Positions 51,738 to 59,915 of a stretch of DNA of 64,000 nucleotides are shown in pieces; position 1 is the first letter of the stretch; each line of letters starts with the position of its first letter. The notes beneath the pieces were generated by a model. That model was not told the origin of the DNA and did not search any database. It was given only the letters and a program-made list of their open reading frames with translations. The DNA is from Leifsonia sp. C5G2 (GTDB lineage Bacteria; Actinomycetota; Actinomycetes; Actinomycetales; Microbacteriaceae): contig NZ_JABFMV010000017.1 of the NCBI RefSeq assembly GCF_013359685.1, positions 1-64,000 of the forward strand, in the 5' to 3' direction. The translations under genes and the position numbers were made by a program.

Positions 51738-51780
51738 CGCCCCAGCGGCGCCGCTACACAGCTCGGCAGGAAGGAGAAAA

Positions 51781-51948
51781 GTGCCAGACAATCAGAATGA
51801 GCGGCCCTGGTGGGAAACCCGAGCTGCGCCTGAACCCGTGCTCCCGGCGAAGGCCCGTAAACATCGCCTCCTTATCCTCGGTGCCGTAGTCCTTGTCGCC
51901 GTTGGCGCGCTCGCCCTCTTCCTCTCTATGTTTTCAATGAGAATGTGA
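51781..51948 (+). CDS. Small single-helix membrane protein
   Basis: A 55-residue frame from GTG 51781 follows the excellent ribosome site GGAAGGAGAAAA. It has a Trp-rich start (NERPWWETRAAPEP), a basic stretch (KARKHR) and one helix (LLILGAVVLVAVGALALFLSMF) ending in Met/Arg. Forty-three bases separate it from the DUF3566 gene, so it closes that operon. Confidence 0.6.
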   Translation: MPDNQNERPWWETRAAPEPVLPAKARKHRLLILGAVVLVAVGALALFLSMFSMRM

Positions 51949-52409
51949 CGAGACAGTGCGCTTCCACGGACACCGCAGAACGACGATATGTCGTGTCGAT
52001 GGTCAGGTGCCATCACGGGCCAACTCGACCCCGTGGTGGTGGTGTGGTGATTGAGCTGGCAGCAAATCAACCATTTTTCCGGGCAGGGCCCCTCAGAGGA
52101 CCGTCATCGCGCCGCCCGGGGGCAATATTCATGGTGTCGACAGCAAACCGCGCCGACGGGGCAGGGATCTCCCGGTCGTTCGAGACCACTCCAACGCGCC
52201 ACGATGAATCTACGCTCCGTTCACCCGCAGGCAGTATCGGCGGGGCGTCGCAAACTCCTGCGAATGAGAAGATCGCGCGTCGAACCCTCCTCGAATTCGC
52301 TGACGGCGTGTTGCGGGGGAGGGAGAAGCGGTCACAGGTTAGCGTCGGGAAGCCAACGACCCATCTCTTTCCGAAGGCTACGGCTTCGCACATACGATTC
52401 GGACCCTGA
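51949..52409. other. Intergenic region without a supported gene
   Basis: The 461 bases between the small membrane protein and the next secreted protein contain open frames of mixed composition on the plus strand, but none has a ribosome site, motif or domain. No CsoR box, hairpin terminator or repeat was seen. It may hold the promoter of the 52410 gene. Confidence 0.35.
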
Positions 52410-53735
52410 ATGCTACGACGTCACGCCTCAACTCCCCCGCGCGGCATGGGCTCGTGGAGACTTTGGGCTGGCCTGATGATCGCAGTCCTCATCACCGCCT
52501 CGGGCGGCATCACCGCCCCCAAAGCGATGGCCGATACTTATCCATCGTGGGGTGACGTTCAAGCCGCACGTTCAAACGAGGCAGCAAAACAGCGCCAAGT
52601 CAATGCGATCACCGCGCTGATTTCGAATCTCAAGACGCAAGTCAAAGCGGCCGAGGACGCCGCCGTTGCCCGCGAAAAAGAAAACGAAGCAGCCCAGCTC
52701 GCACTCACAGCGGGCCAAAACAAAGCGGATACGCTCACAGCCGCAGCCGCCCAGCTGAAGATCAAGTCCGAAACCTCCCACCAGCAGGCGGCGACAGTCA
52801 TGGCGAAGCTCGCCCGCACAGGCGGTCCCAATCTCACCGGCACGCTACTGATCAGCAAGTCCTCAGACCGAGCGGGCCTGCTCTATCGCCTGAGTAGTCT
52901 GGGCAAGCTGACATCGACCATCAACCGGCTGTACTCGCAGGCAGCGCAGGACAGCAACAACGCAAAGGCCGCCAGCGATCAGGCCGTTGCCGCGAAGGAC
53001 GCTCTCGCCACACTTGCCGCTACCGCGAAGACCGCGTTGACCAAAGCGGTCCAGGCACAGAAGGACATGATTGCGTCGCTTGCTGCACAAACCGCCCACG
53101 AGAACGAGCTGCAGGCCCAACTTGCGTCGCTGACCAGCGCCACCGCTACGACGGAACAGCAGTATCAGGCCGGCGTTGCGGCACGAGCGGCAGCCGAAGC
53201 GGCCGCCGCGGCCGCCGCTCGCGCTGCCGGATCCAGCGCCCCGGTGTCCTCCGACGCCCGCGCCCTCGCCCAAGAGCTCATGGGGTACGTCGCGGCTGGC
53301 CAACTTTCCGGCTCTTCCCCCGACCACATCATGGAGATCCGATGGATCGCGGAGGGCCGCTCGGTCCCGAACTGCGGGATCGACACCCAAGTCCTGCAGG
53401 TCATCGTGATCGCCTTGCACACCTTCGCAAGCGTCGGCGTCAGCGACATCAACCGGCGCTGTACCGGCCAGATCGAAGGTGCTGGGATTTACTCGCAGCA
53501 CTATGCCGGAGGTGGTGGCCACGCGGTGGACTTCTATAGCCTCGGCGGCAGCCAGGCGACCGGCGCAGACGGCAACTCCCTGGCGTTGATCCGCATACTC
53601 GACCCGAGGATGCCGTACGGTTCGGGCCTTGGCCAAAACAACTGTCGAGCGAAGGCGGGAAACGAACCCGCCCTGCGCAACTTTCAAGACTTCTACGACA
53701 CCTGCAACCATCTTCACATCAACGACCCAATGTAA
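52410..53735 (+). CDS. Coiled-coil secreted protein with M15/VldE-type C-terminus
   Basis: This 441-residue protein has a signal helix (AGLMIAVLITASGGITAPKAMA) and the module YPSWGDVQAARSNEAAKQRQVNAITALI with a coiled coil to about 275. That module matches the 44544 protein. The C-terminal domain has EIRWIAEGRSVPNCGIDTQVLQVIVIALH, then VSDINRRCTGQIEGAGIYSQHYAGGGGHAVDFYSL and FYDTCNHLHIND, and matches the 40812 protein. So it combines the coil of one peptidase and the catalytic-like domain of another. ATG 52446 is an alternative start. Confidence 0.68.
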   Translation: MLRRHASTPPRGMGSWRLWAGLMIAVLITASGGITAPKAMADTYPSWGDVQAARSNEAAKQRQVNAITALISNLKTQVKAAEDAAVAREKENEAAQLALTAGQNKADTLTAAAAQLKIKSETSHQQAATVMAKLARTGGPNLTGTLLISKSSDRAGLLYRLSSLGKLTSTINRLYSQAAQDSNNAKAASDQAVAAKDALATLAATAKTALTKAVQAQKDMIASLAAQTAHENELQAQLASLTSATATTEQQYQAGVAARAAAEAAAAAAARAAGSSAPVSSDARALAQELMGYVAAGQLSGSSPDHIMEIRWIAEGRSVPNCGIDTQVLQVIVIALHTFASVGVSDINRRCTGQIEGAGIYSQHYAGGGGHAVDFYSLGGSQATGADGNSLALIRILDPRMPYGSGLGQNNCRAKAGNEPALRNFQDFYDTCNHLHINDPM

Positions 53736-53843
53736 CCAGCCCTCTCGCCGCACCGTAGACGAAGCCGGGCAGAGCACCAGCAGTGCCGCAGAGACCGGGT
53801 CTGAAGTACGGAGCTGAGAATGCCCCGCACCGGTTTCCCTGCG

Positions 53844-53860
53844 ATACCACTGGTGGGTAT
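53844..53860. promoter_or_regulatory. CsoR-type box before the DUF6153-like/DUF305/oxidase genes
   Basis: ATACCACTGGTGGGTAT is a near-palindrome of the island's common 17-base pattern. TATTCT (53858-53863) at its right end is a good -10, and ATG 53871 follows at the distance expected for a leaderless transcript. Confidence 0.6.
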
Positions 53861-53870
53861 TCTTGAGGAG

Positions 53871-54308
53871 ATGGACAGGGACAGCGCACGGCCCCCGACC
53901 CGAGCGGCGACGATCGCCGGTCGGGTACTGATGGTGCTCGCACTCATCTCGGGAATCGCTGCCATGCACACGGGAATCGACATGCCCATGACGGCCACAT
54001 CCCCCGAGGACTCCGCCCATAGCGACCTAACGACCATGGCCTCTTCTCTGGTTGGGCCCACCACCCAACATCCCTCGGTCGCGGCGGACGTGGCACGCAC
54101 CTCCACGCCCCCGCTAGTCGCACCGATGAGCCACGACACCATGCACGCCTGCCTGTTCTTGCTCGGCGCCGCCCTGCTTTTCCTGCTCGCTTCCCCGTTG
54201 GGGAACAAACTTTCCTTCGGCGCGCCTCGATTGATCGCGCAATGGCGACAAGAGATCGCGGTGCGTGCCCGCGATCGCACTCTGGTTCTCCAGGTTTTGC
54301 GGATTTAA
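53871..54308 (+). CDS. DUF6153-like membrane protein
   Basis: From ATG 53871 it has 145 residues: a helix GRVLMVLALISGIAAMHTGI, a linker with Met and His (DMPMTATSPEDSAHSDLTTM, SHDTMHACLFLL) and a second helix LFLLGAALLFLLASPLG, ending in a basic tail. ATG 53820 with GGAG upstream is an alternative and would add 17 residues, but it would place the CsoR box inside the gene. Resembles the 42048 protein; probably involved in copper handling at the cell surface. Confidence 0.55.
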   Translation: MDRDSARPPTRAATIAGRVLMVLALISGIAAMHTGIDMPMTATSPEDSAHSDLTTMASSLVGPTTQHPSVAADVARTSTPPLVAPMSHDTMHACLFLLGAALLFLLASPLGNKLSFGAPRLIAQWRQEIAVRARDRTLVLQVLRI

Positions 54309-54382
54309 AGGCTCCCGGGGAGAGCTCTGCTTCTCCCATCGGATACAACCTCGAAATCCCAAACCAATCCTTTGGAGTACTG

Positions 54383-55039
54383 ATGAAAATCGCACCTCGT
54401 CTCGCCCTTGCCGGCGTGGTCTTGGCCGCTGGTGGCCTCCTCACAGCCTGCACCGGTTCCGGCATGGGAGACATGTCCGGCATGTCCGGTATGTCCTCGA
54501 CACCCGCCGCGGCGCACAACGCGCAAGACGTCACATTCGCGCAGATGATGATCGTGCACCACCAAGGCGCCATCGAAATGGCCGACCTCGCCCCATCCCG
54601 TGCCGCCTCAACACAGGTCAAGGACCTGGCCGAGAAAATCAAAGCCGCCCAGCAGCCCGAGATCGAACAGATGAAGTCCTGGCTGAAGTCGTGGGGTGAA
54701 CCGGTCACTATGCCCGGAATGAGCTCGAGCTCGCCGACCCCCGACGACATGTCCGGAATGGACATGTCCACGCCGATGCCTACCGATTCCTCCAGCATGG
54801 GTTCGATGCCTGGGATGACCGCGCAGAACATGGACAGCCTGAAGGCCGCAACCGGGACTGCGTTCGACAAGCAATTCCTCACCCTAATGATCCAGCACCA
54901 CGAAGGTGCGATCACCATGGCCAAGCAGGAACAGTCGGGTGGCAAGGACGGTGCCGCCATGAAGCTCGCCGACAACATCGTCAACTCCCAAACTGCGGAG
55001 ATCGCCGATATGAAAGCCATGCTGACGACCCTCGGCTAG
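54383..55039 (+). CDS. DUF305 lipoprotein, Met/His-rich
   Basis: This 218-residue protein has a lipobox (AAGGLLTAC) and a Met-rich start (GMGDMSGMSGMSS). Two DUF305 halves follow with FAQMMIVHHQGAIEMADLA and FLTLMIQHHEGAITMAKQE, each containing HH-x-GA. Between them lies another Met-rich segment (MDMSTPMPTDSSSMGSMPGM). DUF305 proteins are four-helix ferritin-like and often tied to copper resistance. ATG 54383 follows TTTGGAG. Confidence 0.85.
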   Translation: MKIAPRLALAGVVLAAGGLLTACTGSGMGDMSGMSGMSSTPAAAHNAQDVTFAQMMIVHHQGAIEMADLAPSRAASTQVKDLAEKIKAAQQPEIEQMKSWLKSWGEPVTMPGMSSSSPTPDDMSGMDMSTPMPTDSSSMGSMPGMTAQNMDSLKAATGTAFDKQFLTLMIQHHEGAITMAKQEQSGGKDGAAMKLADNIVNSQTAEIADMKAMLTTLG

Positions 55040-55164
55040 CGTGCGCGGGACGCGATCCTTGACTCGCGCCTGCATTGACCCCGGTGGGGTGGGACCCGCA
55101 TTCCCCCTGCGCCACCTCACCGGGCCCCTCTCCTTTTGCTCTGCTCTGCCCCATGAGGTCTGCC

Positions 55165-56679
55165 ATGCCGCTTTCTGCTCAACACCCACGCCCATTCACC
55201 CGACGCACCTTTCTCAGCGCGAGCATCGGTGCCGCCACCCTGGCCGCGCTTGCTGCGTGCACCCCGGCAACACCCGCTCTGATATCCCCGACGTCCGCAG
55301 CCATTGCAGCGGCGGAGAAGGCGCGCCAGCGCACCGGGCGGGTCACTGCCGTGGCATTGGACGCCCAACCATCCCAACTCGATCTTGCGGGTCGGATCGC
55401 TGACACGTGGACGTTCGGGTCAACACCGGCTCCCGTCATCCGCGCTCGTGCCGGTGACACTATCCAGGCGAACGTCTCGAACCGGTTACCTGCGTCCACC
55501 TCGGTGCATTGGCATGGCGTTGCTCTGCGCAACGACATGGACGGTGTGCCTCCGCTGACCCAGAACCCGATCGCTGCCGGAGACGCCTTCCGCTATAGCT
55601 TTACTGCCGAGCACCCGGGAACCTACTGGTTCCACCCGCACGTCGGCGTGCAAATCGACCGGGGCCTCTATGGAGCGCTGATCATCGACGATCCGCGAGA
55701 ACCCCTGAGCTACGACCAAGAATGGATCGTCATCCTCGACGACTGGCTCGATGGAGTAACCAGCACACCCGACCAAGTCTTGAACGATCTCTCCAAAGGG
55801 ATGGGGGCAATGGGGATGAACGGAATGCTCATGAGGATGGGAAACATGCTGATGGGCACCAACTCGGCATTGCTCGGTGGCGACACCGGCGACGTCTACT
55901 ACCCGCTCTATCTGATCAATGGCCGGCCCGCTGCTGACCCGGAAACCTTCACAAGCAAACCCGGATCGAAAATTCGGATCCGGTTCATCAACGCTGGCGC
56001 CGATACTGCATTCCGGGTCGCTATCAGCGGCCACACCCTGACAATCACCCACACCGACGGGTACCCCGTCCGGCATCGCGAGGTCGACAGTGTCCTAATC
56101 GGGATGGGGGAGCGCTACGACGTCATCGTCACCGCCGGCGACGGAGTCTTCCCACTCGTTGCATCCGCCGAGGGCAAGGACGCCGCCGCATACGCCATCC
56201 TCCGCACCGGCACTGGGGCCGCGCCAGCGCCCCTGAAGACGCTGCCCGAGCTGAACTCGCCGCGGGTGGGGGTGGCCGAAGATCTGATCGCGGACGACGC
56301 GGTGCAGCTGAGGCCACGCGCCGTCGACCGCACGGTGCAAATGAAGCTGTCCGGCAGCATGAACTCGTACAAGTGGGCAATCAACGGCCGACAGTTCAAT
56401 CCGGACCGGCCCTTGCAAGATGCCCTCGCGGTTCACCAGGGGGAGCGGGTGCAACTGGAATTTGTCAACGACACCACCATGTGGCATCCGATGCACCTGC
56501 ACGGGCACACGTATCAACACCCCGGCCGCGGTCCCCGCAAAGACACCTCGATCGTACTTCCGGGCAAGACTCTTCGTGTCGACTTCGACGCCGATAACCC
56601 CGGCCTCTGGCTAAGCCACTGCCACAACATCTACCACGGCGAGTCCGGCATGATGGCCGTGCTCGCCTACCAGAAATAG
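55165..56679 (+). CDS. Multicopper oxidase (CueO/laccase-like)
   Basis: This 504-residue protein has a twin-arginine-type signal (TRRTFLSASIGAATLAALAAC), possibly with a lipobox Cys. The four copper motifs are all present: SVHWHG, WFHPHV, WHPMHLHGH and the C-terminal SHCHNIYHGESGMM (HCH, a type 1/3 site). The Met-rich insert GMGAMGMNGMLMRMGNMLMG near residue 210 is the Cu(I)-binding loop of CueO-type oxidases. It oxidises Cu(I) to Cu(II) outside the membrane. ATG 55153 is an alternative start. Confidence 0.9.
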   Translation: MPLSAQHPRPFTRRTFLSASIGAATLAALAACTPATPALISPTSAAIAAAEKARQRTGRVTAVALDAQPSQLDLAGRIADTWTFGSTPAPVIRARAGDTIQANVSNRLPASTSVHWHGVALRNDMDGVPPLTQNPIAAGDAFRYSFTAEHPGTYWFHPHVGVQIDRGLYGALIIDDPREPLSYDQEWIVILDDWLDGVTSTPDQVLNDLSKGMGAMGMNGMLMRMGNMLMGTNSALLGGDTGDVYYPLYLINGRPAADPETFTSKPGSKIRIRFINAGADTAFRVAISGHTLTITHTDGYPVRHREVDSVLIGMGERYDVIVTAGDGVFPLVASAEGKDAAAYAILRTGTGAAPAPLKTLPELNSPRVGVAEDLIADDAVQLRPRAVDRTVQMKLSGSMNSYKWAINGRQFNPDRPLQDALAVHQGERVQLEFVNDTTMWHPMHLHGHTYQHPGRGPRKDTSIVLPGKTLRVDFDADNPGLWLSHCHNIYHGESGMMAVLAYQK

Positions 56680-56744
56680 CAGCCGCGTCGACTGTCCGCG
56701 CGAACAGCTTGGCACCTTCGTGGTGCATGCCCACTTTGGCGGGA

Positions 56745-56796
56745 ATACGGGCCGGGGGTATCATGTTGTTGAGGGAGGGATACCCCTTGCCCGTAT
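56745..56796. promoter_or_regulatory. Pair of CsoR-type boxes before copZ
   Basis: ATACGGGCCGGGGGTAT (56745-56761) and, in opposite orientation, ATACCCCTTGCCCGTAT (56780-56796) form one large inverted repeat with 16 of 18 matching bases per arm (outermost C/G included). TATCAT (56759-56764) is a plausible -10. They lie 17 bases before the copZ start. Confidence 0.72.
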
Positions 56797-56812
56797 TGCT
56801 GGAGGAATGACA

Positions 56813-57022
56813 ATGTCGACTACTGAGTATGAAGTCACCGGGATGACCTGCGGTCACTGTGAGATGTCGGTCCGCGAAGAAGTGGAACAGATCGCAGGTA
56901 TCGAAAACATCGACGTGTCCGCAACAACCGGCAAGCTGGTTCTGACCAGCGCGACCGACCTTGATGACGCGCAAGTCTTCGCCGCGGTCAAGGAGGCGGG
57001 CTACTCAGCCGTTCGTGTCTGA
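56813..57022 (+). CDS. copZ: Copper chaperone CopZ
   Basis: This 69-residue HMA-domain protein has the copper site GMTCGHCEMSV in the first loop and the usual beta-alpha-beta pattern (YEVTG, VEQIAGIENIDVSAT, GKLVLTS, VFAAVKEAGYSAVRV). ATG 56813 is six bases after GGAGGA. It delivers Cu(I) to the CopA ATPase encoded next. Two CsoR-type boxes precede it. Confidence 0.92.
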   Translation: MSTTEYEVTGMTCGHCEMSVREEVEQIAGIENIDVSATTGKLVLTSATDLDDAQVFAAVKEAGYSAVRV

Positions 57023-57052
57023 GCTGAGCTCACCCATCAAACAGGGTGGAGT

Positions 57053-57070
57053 GGGGCTGGATGCCCCTTT
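57053..57070 (+). terminator. Weak hairpin after copZ
   Basis: GGGGC-tggat-GCCCC (57053-57067) is followed by TTT. The stem is only five pairs, so it may attenuate rather than stop transcription into copA. Confidence 0.35.
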
Positions 57071-57225
57071 GGCGCCGGCCTCACCCTCGTCCGGCTGATG
57101 TTCCCGGCAGACGCGGTGGGATGTTCACCCACTCACGCTGAGCAGTCGCCCGTGAGTTACACCGGCCCCTCGCACCGCCAATCCGTTCAACCGCCTGTTG
57201 GCGCTGCCCGATCCCGGAGGATCAC

Positions 57226-59538
57226 ATGCCCACAAACGAAGCGCTCGTACCACCTCCTGCCGCGAACATCGAACTCGAAATCGGGGGAATGACCTGCGCA
57301 TCGTGCGCGATGCGCATCGAGAAGAAGCTGAACAAGCTCGACGGGATCAACGCGACGGTGAACTACGCCACCGAGAAGGCGCGGGTGAGCGCCCCGGCCG
57401 AATTCGATCCGCAGACGCTGATCGCCGAGGTGGAGAAGGCAGGATATAGCGCCACGCTTCCGGTCGTGGCTCCGCAAAGCGCAGCGCCCGAGGACGCCCC
57501 CGACGCGGAGCACATTGCGCTGCGACAGCGACTGGTCGGGAGCATCGCACTTTCTGTTCCGGTGATCGCGCTGGCAATGGTCCCAGCGTTCCAGTTCACC
57601 TATTGGCAATGGTTGTCACTGACGCTCGCCGCCCCGGTGATCGTGTGGGCCGGTTGGCCGTTCCACAAGGCCGCGTTCATCAACCTCCGGCATGGAGCAG
57701 CGACGATGGACACCCTTGTCTCCGTCGGCACGTCCGCTGCCCTGCTCTGGTCTCTATATGCCTTGTTCTTCGGCGCGGCCGGAATGCCAGGGATGACCCA
57801 CGGTTTTGAATTTTCGGTCGCCCCCAACAGCGGCGCCGGCAACATCTACCTCGAGGTCGCTGCCGGAGTGACGATGTTCGTCCTAGCCGGCCGATACTTC
57901 GAGAAACGTTCGAAGCGCCAGGCTGGTGCAGCATTGCGCGCCCTTCTGGCGCTCGGCGCCAAGGACGTGGCCGTGCTCCGTAACGGCATCGAGACGCGCA
58001 TCCCCACCGATCAGCTCGCCGTCGCGGACGAGTTCGTGGTGCGCCCAGGGGAGAAGATCGCCACCGACGGTGTCGTCGTGGACGGCACGAGCGCGGTCGA
58101 CGCGTCCATGCTGACCGGCGAATCCGTCCCAGTCGAGGTTGGTGTGGGCGACAGCGTGGTGGGAGCAACCGTGAACGCCGGCGGACGGCTGGTCGTCCGC
58201 GCGACGAGAGTCGGAACAGATACCCAGTTGGCACAGATGGCGAAGCTCGTCGAGGATGCACAATCGGGCAAGGCCGAAGTGCAGCGCCTGGCGGACAAAA
58301 TCTCCGGCGTGTTCGTCCCCATCGTGATCGCAATCGCCGTCACCACACTCGTCGTCTGGCTGGCAAGCGGATTCCCGGTCGAAGCCGCCTTCACCGCCGC
58401 TGTCGCTGTCTTGATCATCGCCTGCCCGTGCGCGCTCGGGCTGGCCACACCGACCGCGCTGCTGGTCGGAACCGGCCGTGGCGCCCAGCTCGGCATCCTC
58501 ATCAAGGGACCGGAAGTACTCGAATCCACCCGCAAGGTGGACACGATCGTGCTCGACAAGACGGGCACGGTCACCACCGGCAAGATGACCCTCCTGGCCA
58601 TTCACACGGCCGAAGGGGTCGAGGAGGCCGAACTACTGAGACTGGCAGGCGCCGTCGAAGACGCCTCTGAGCACACCATCGCGCAAGCCGTCGCCAAGGG
58701 AGCCACGCAACGCGTCGGATCCCTTCCCACGGTCGAATCGTTCGCCAACATTGAAGGAATGGGCGTGCAGGGCGTCGTCAACGGTCACCTCGTATTGGTC
58801 GGGCGTGATTCGCTGCTGACAGAATGGTCGGTTCCGGCCGATTCGACGCTTGTCACTGCCAAGGAAGCTGCCGAAGAGGCAGGGCAAACCGCGATCGTCG
58901 TCGCCTGGGACGGAACCGCGCGTGGCGTTCTCGTCGTAGCGGATGCGATCAAAAACACCAGCGCCGAGGCAATCACACAATTCAAACGACTGGGCCTAAC
59001 GCCCGTACTCCTCACCGGCGACAACGAGACTGCCGCCAACCAGGTTGCCGCACAGGTGGGGATCGAGCAGGTCATCGCCGAGGTACTGCCCAGGGAGAAA
59101 GTCGCTGTCGTGACCCGGCTGCAGGCCGAAGGGAAAGTCGTTGCGATGGTCGGTGACGGCGTCAACGACGCCGCCGCCCTGGCCCAGGCCGATCTCGGCT
59201 TGGCGATGGGTACCGGCACGGACGTCGCCATCGAAGCCGCGGACCTCACCCTGGTGCGCGGCGACCTCCGCTCCGCCGCAGACGCAATCCGTCTCTCCCG
59301 GCGCACCCTCGGCACAATCAAAGTCAACCTCTTCTGGGCGTTCGCCTACAACGTGGCAGCCATCCCGTTGGCCGCTCTGGGCCTGCTGAATCCCATGCTC
59401 GCGGGCGCCGCGATGGCGTTCTCCAGCGTCTTCGTCGTAAGCAACAGCCTCCGCCTCCGCTCGTTCAAGTCGAACGCACGCAACACAGAACGGCTCGTAC
59501 AGCGCGCGACCGCCAAGCAGGCCCTTCAAAAAGCCTGA
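57226..59538 (+). CDS. copA: Copper-exporting P1B-type ATPase CopA
   Basis: This 770-residue protein has one N-terminal HMA domain ([19 protein letters not shown], residues 15-80). The membrane Cu motif is [13 protein letters not shown] (CPC near 401), the phosphorylation site is DKTGT near 445, [20 protein letters not shown] is in the hinge, and the last helices contain [24 protein letters not shown]. This is the Cu(I)-specific set (CPC, N-x-MxxSS). It pumps Cu(I) outward. It follows copZ by about 200 bases. Confidence 0.92.
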   Translation: MPTNEALVPPPAANIELEIGGMTCASCAMRIEKKLNKLDGINATVNYATEKARVSAPAEFDPQTLIAEVEKAGYSATLPVVAPQSAAPEDAPDAEHIALRQRLVGSIALSVPVIALAMVPAFQFTYWQWLSLTLAAPVIVWAGWPFHKAAFINLRHGAATMDTLVSVGTSAALLWSLYALFFGAAGMPGMTHGFEFSVAPNSGAGNIYLEVAAGVTMFVLAGRYFEKRSKRQAGAALRALLALGAKDVAVLRNGIETRIPTDQLAVADEFVVRPGEKIATDGVVVDGTSAVDASMLTGESVPVEVGVGDSVVGATVNAGGRLVVRATRVGTDTQLAQMAKLVEDAQSGKAEVQRLADKISGVFVPIVIAIAVTTLVVWLASGFPVEAAFTAAVAVLIIACPCALGLATPTALLVGTGRGAQLGILIKGPEVLESTRKVDTIVLDKTGTVTTGKMTLLAIHTAEGVEEAELLRLAGAVEDASEHTIAQAVAKGATQRVGSLPTVESFANIEGMGVQGVVNGHLVLVGRDSLLTEWSVPADSTLVTAKEAAEEAGQTAIVVAWDGTARGVLVVADAIKNTSAEAITQFKRLGLTPVLLTGDNETAANQVAAQVGIEQVIAEVLPREKVAVVTRLQAEGKVVAMVGDGVNDAAALAQADLGLAMGTGTDVAIEAADLTLVRGDLRSAADAIRLSRRTLGTIKVNLFWAFAYNVAAIPLAALGLLNPMLAGAAMAFSSVFVVSNSLRLRSFKSNARNTERLVQRATAKQALQKA

Positions 59539-59577
59539 ACCCACCCACCAACCCAACCGTCGAAGGAAGAAACCGCC

Positions 59578-59832
59578 ATGACCGACAACCACCACCACAC
59601 CCCCAGCGCACCCGATCACCACCACGGGGCGCCAACCGGGACCCGGAACCTCCTCGGACCGGCCGCCACCGACCTGGCAGAATGCCCGGTCATGAAGGGC
59701 AGCCTGGTCGTCAAGGCAGACGCAGAAGCGGCTGGCCTTTACCGCGACTACGAGGGCACCCGCTACTACCTCTGCTGCGCCGGATGCGGACCCAAGTTCG
59801 ACGCCGACCCCGCCCGCTACGCCACCGCCTGA
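59578..59832 (+). CDS. His-rich YHS-domain metal-binding protein
   Basis: This 84-residue protein starts with a His-rich tail (NHHHTPSAPDHHHGA), then a YHS-like domain with ECPVMKGSLVVKADAE, YRDYEGTRYYLCCAGCGPKFDADPARYA. The Cys residues in CPV and LCCAGCG suit metal binding. Such small YHS proteins often sit beside copper P-type ATPases and may act as a metal buffer or chaperone for the CopB-type pump downstream. Confidence 0.78.
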   Translation: MTDNHHHTPSAPDHHHGAPTGTRNLLGPAATDLAECPVMKGSLVVKADAEAAGLYRDYEGTRYYLCCAGCGPKFDADPARYATA

Positions 59833-59915
59833 CGCAACCGCGACTGGCATTAGCCGTCGTCTCGACGCCAGAGCTGATCTCGACAGAAACCTGCAACCGT
59901 TACAGGGTAGGAACC

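Noticed and set aside
51945-52409. 154-codon frame before the 52410 gene
   Set aside because: No ribosome site, signal, motif or consistent codon bias. Left as unassigned intergenic sequence.
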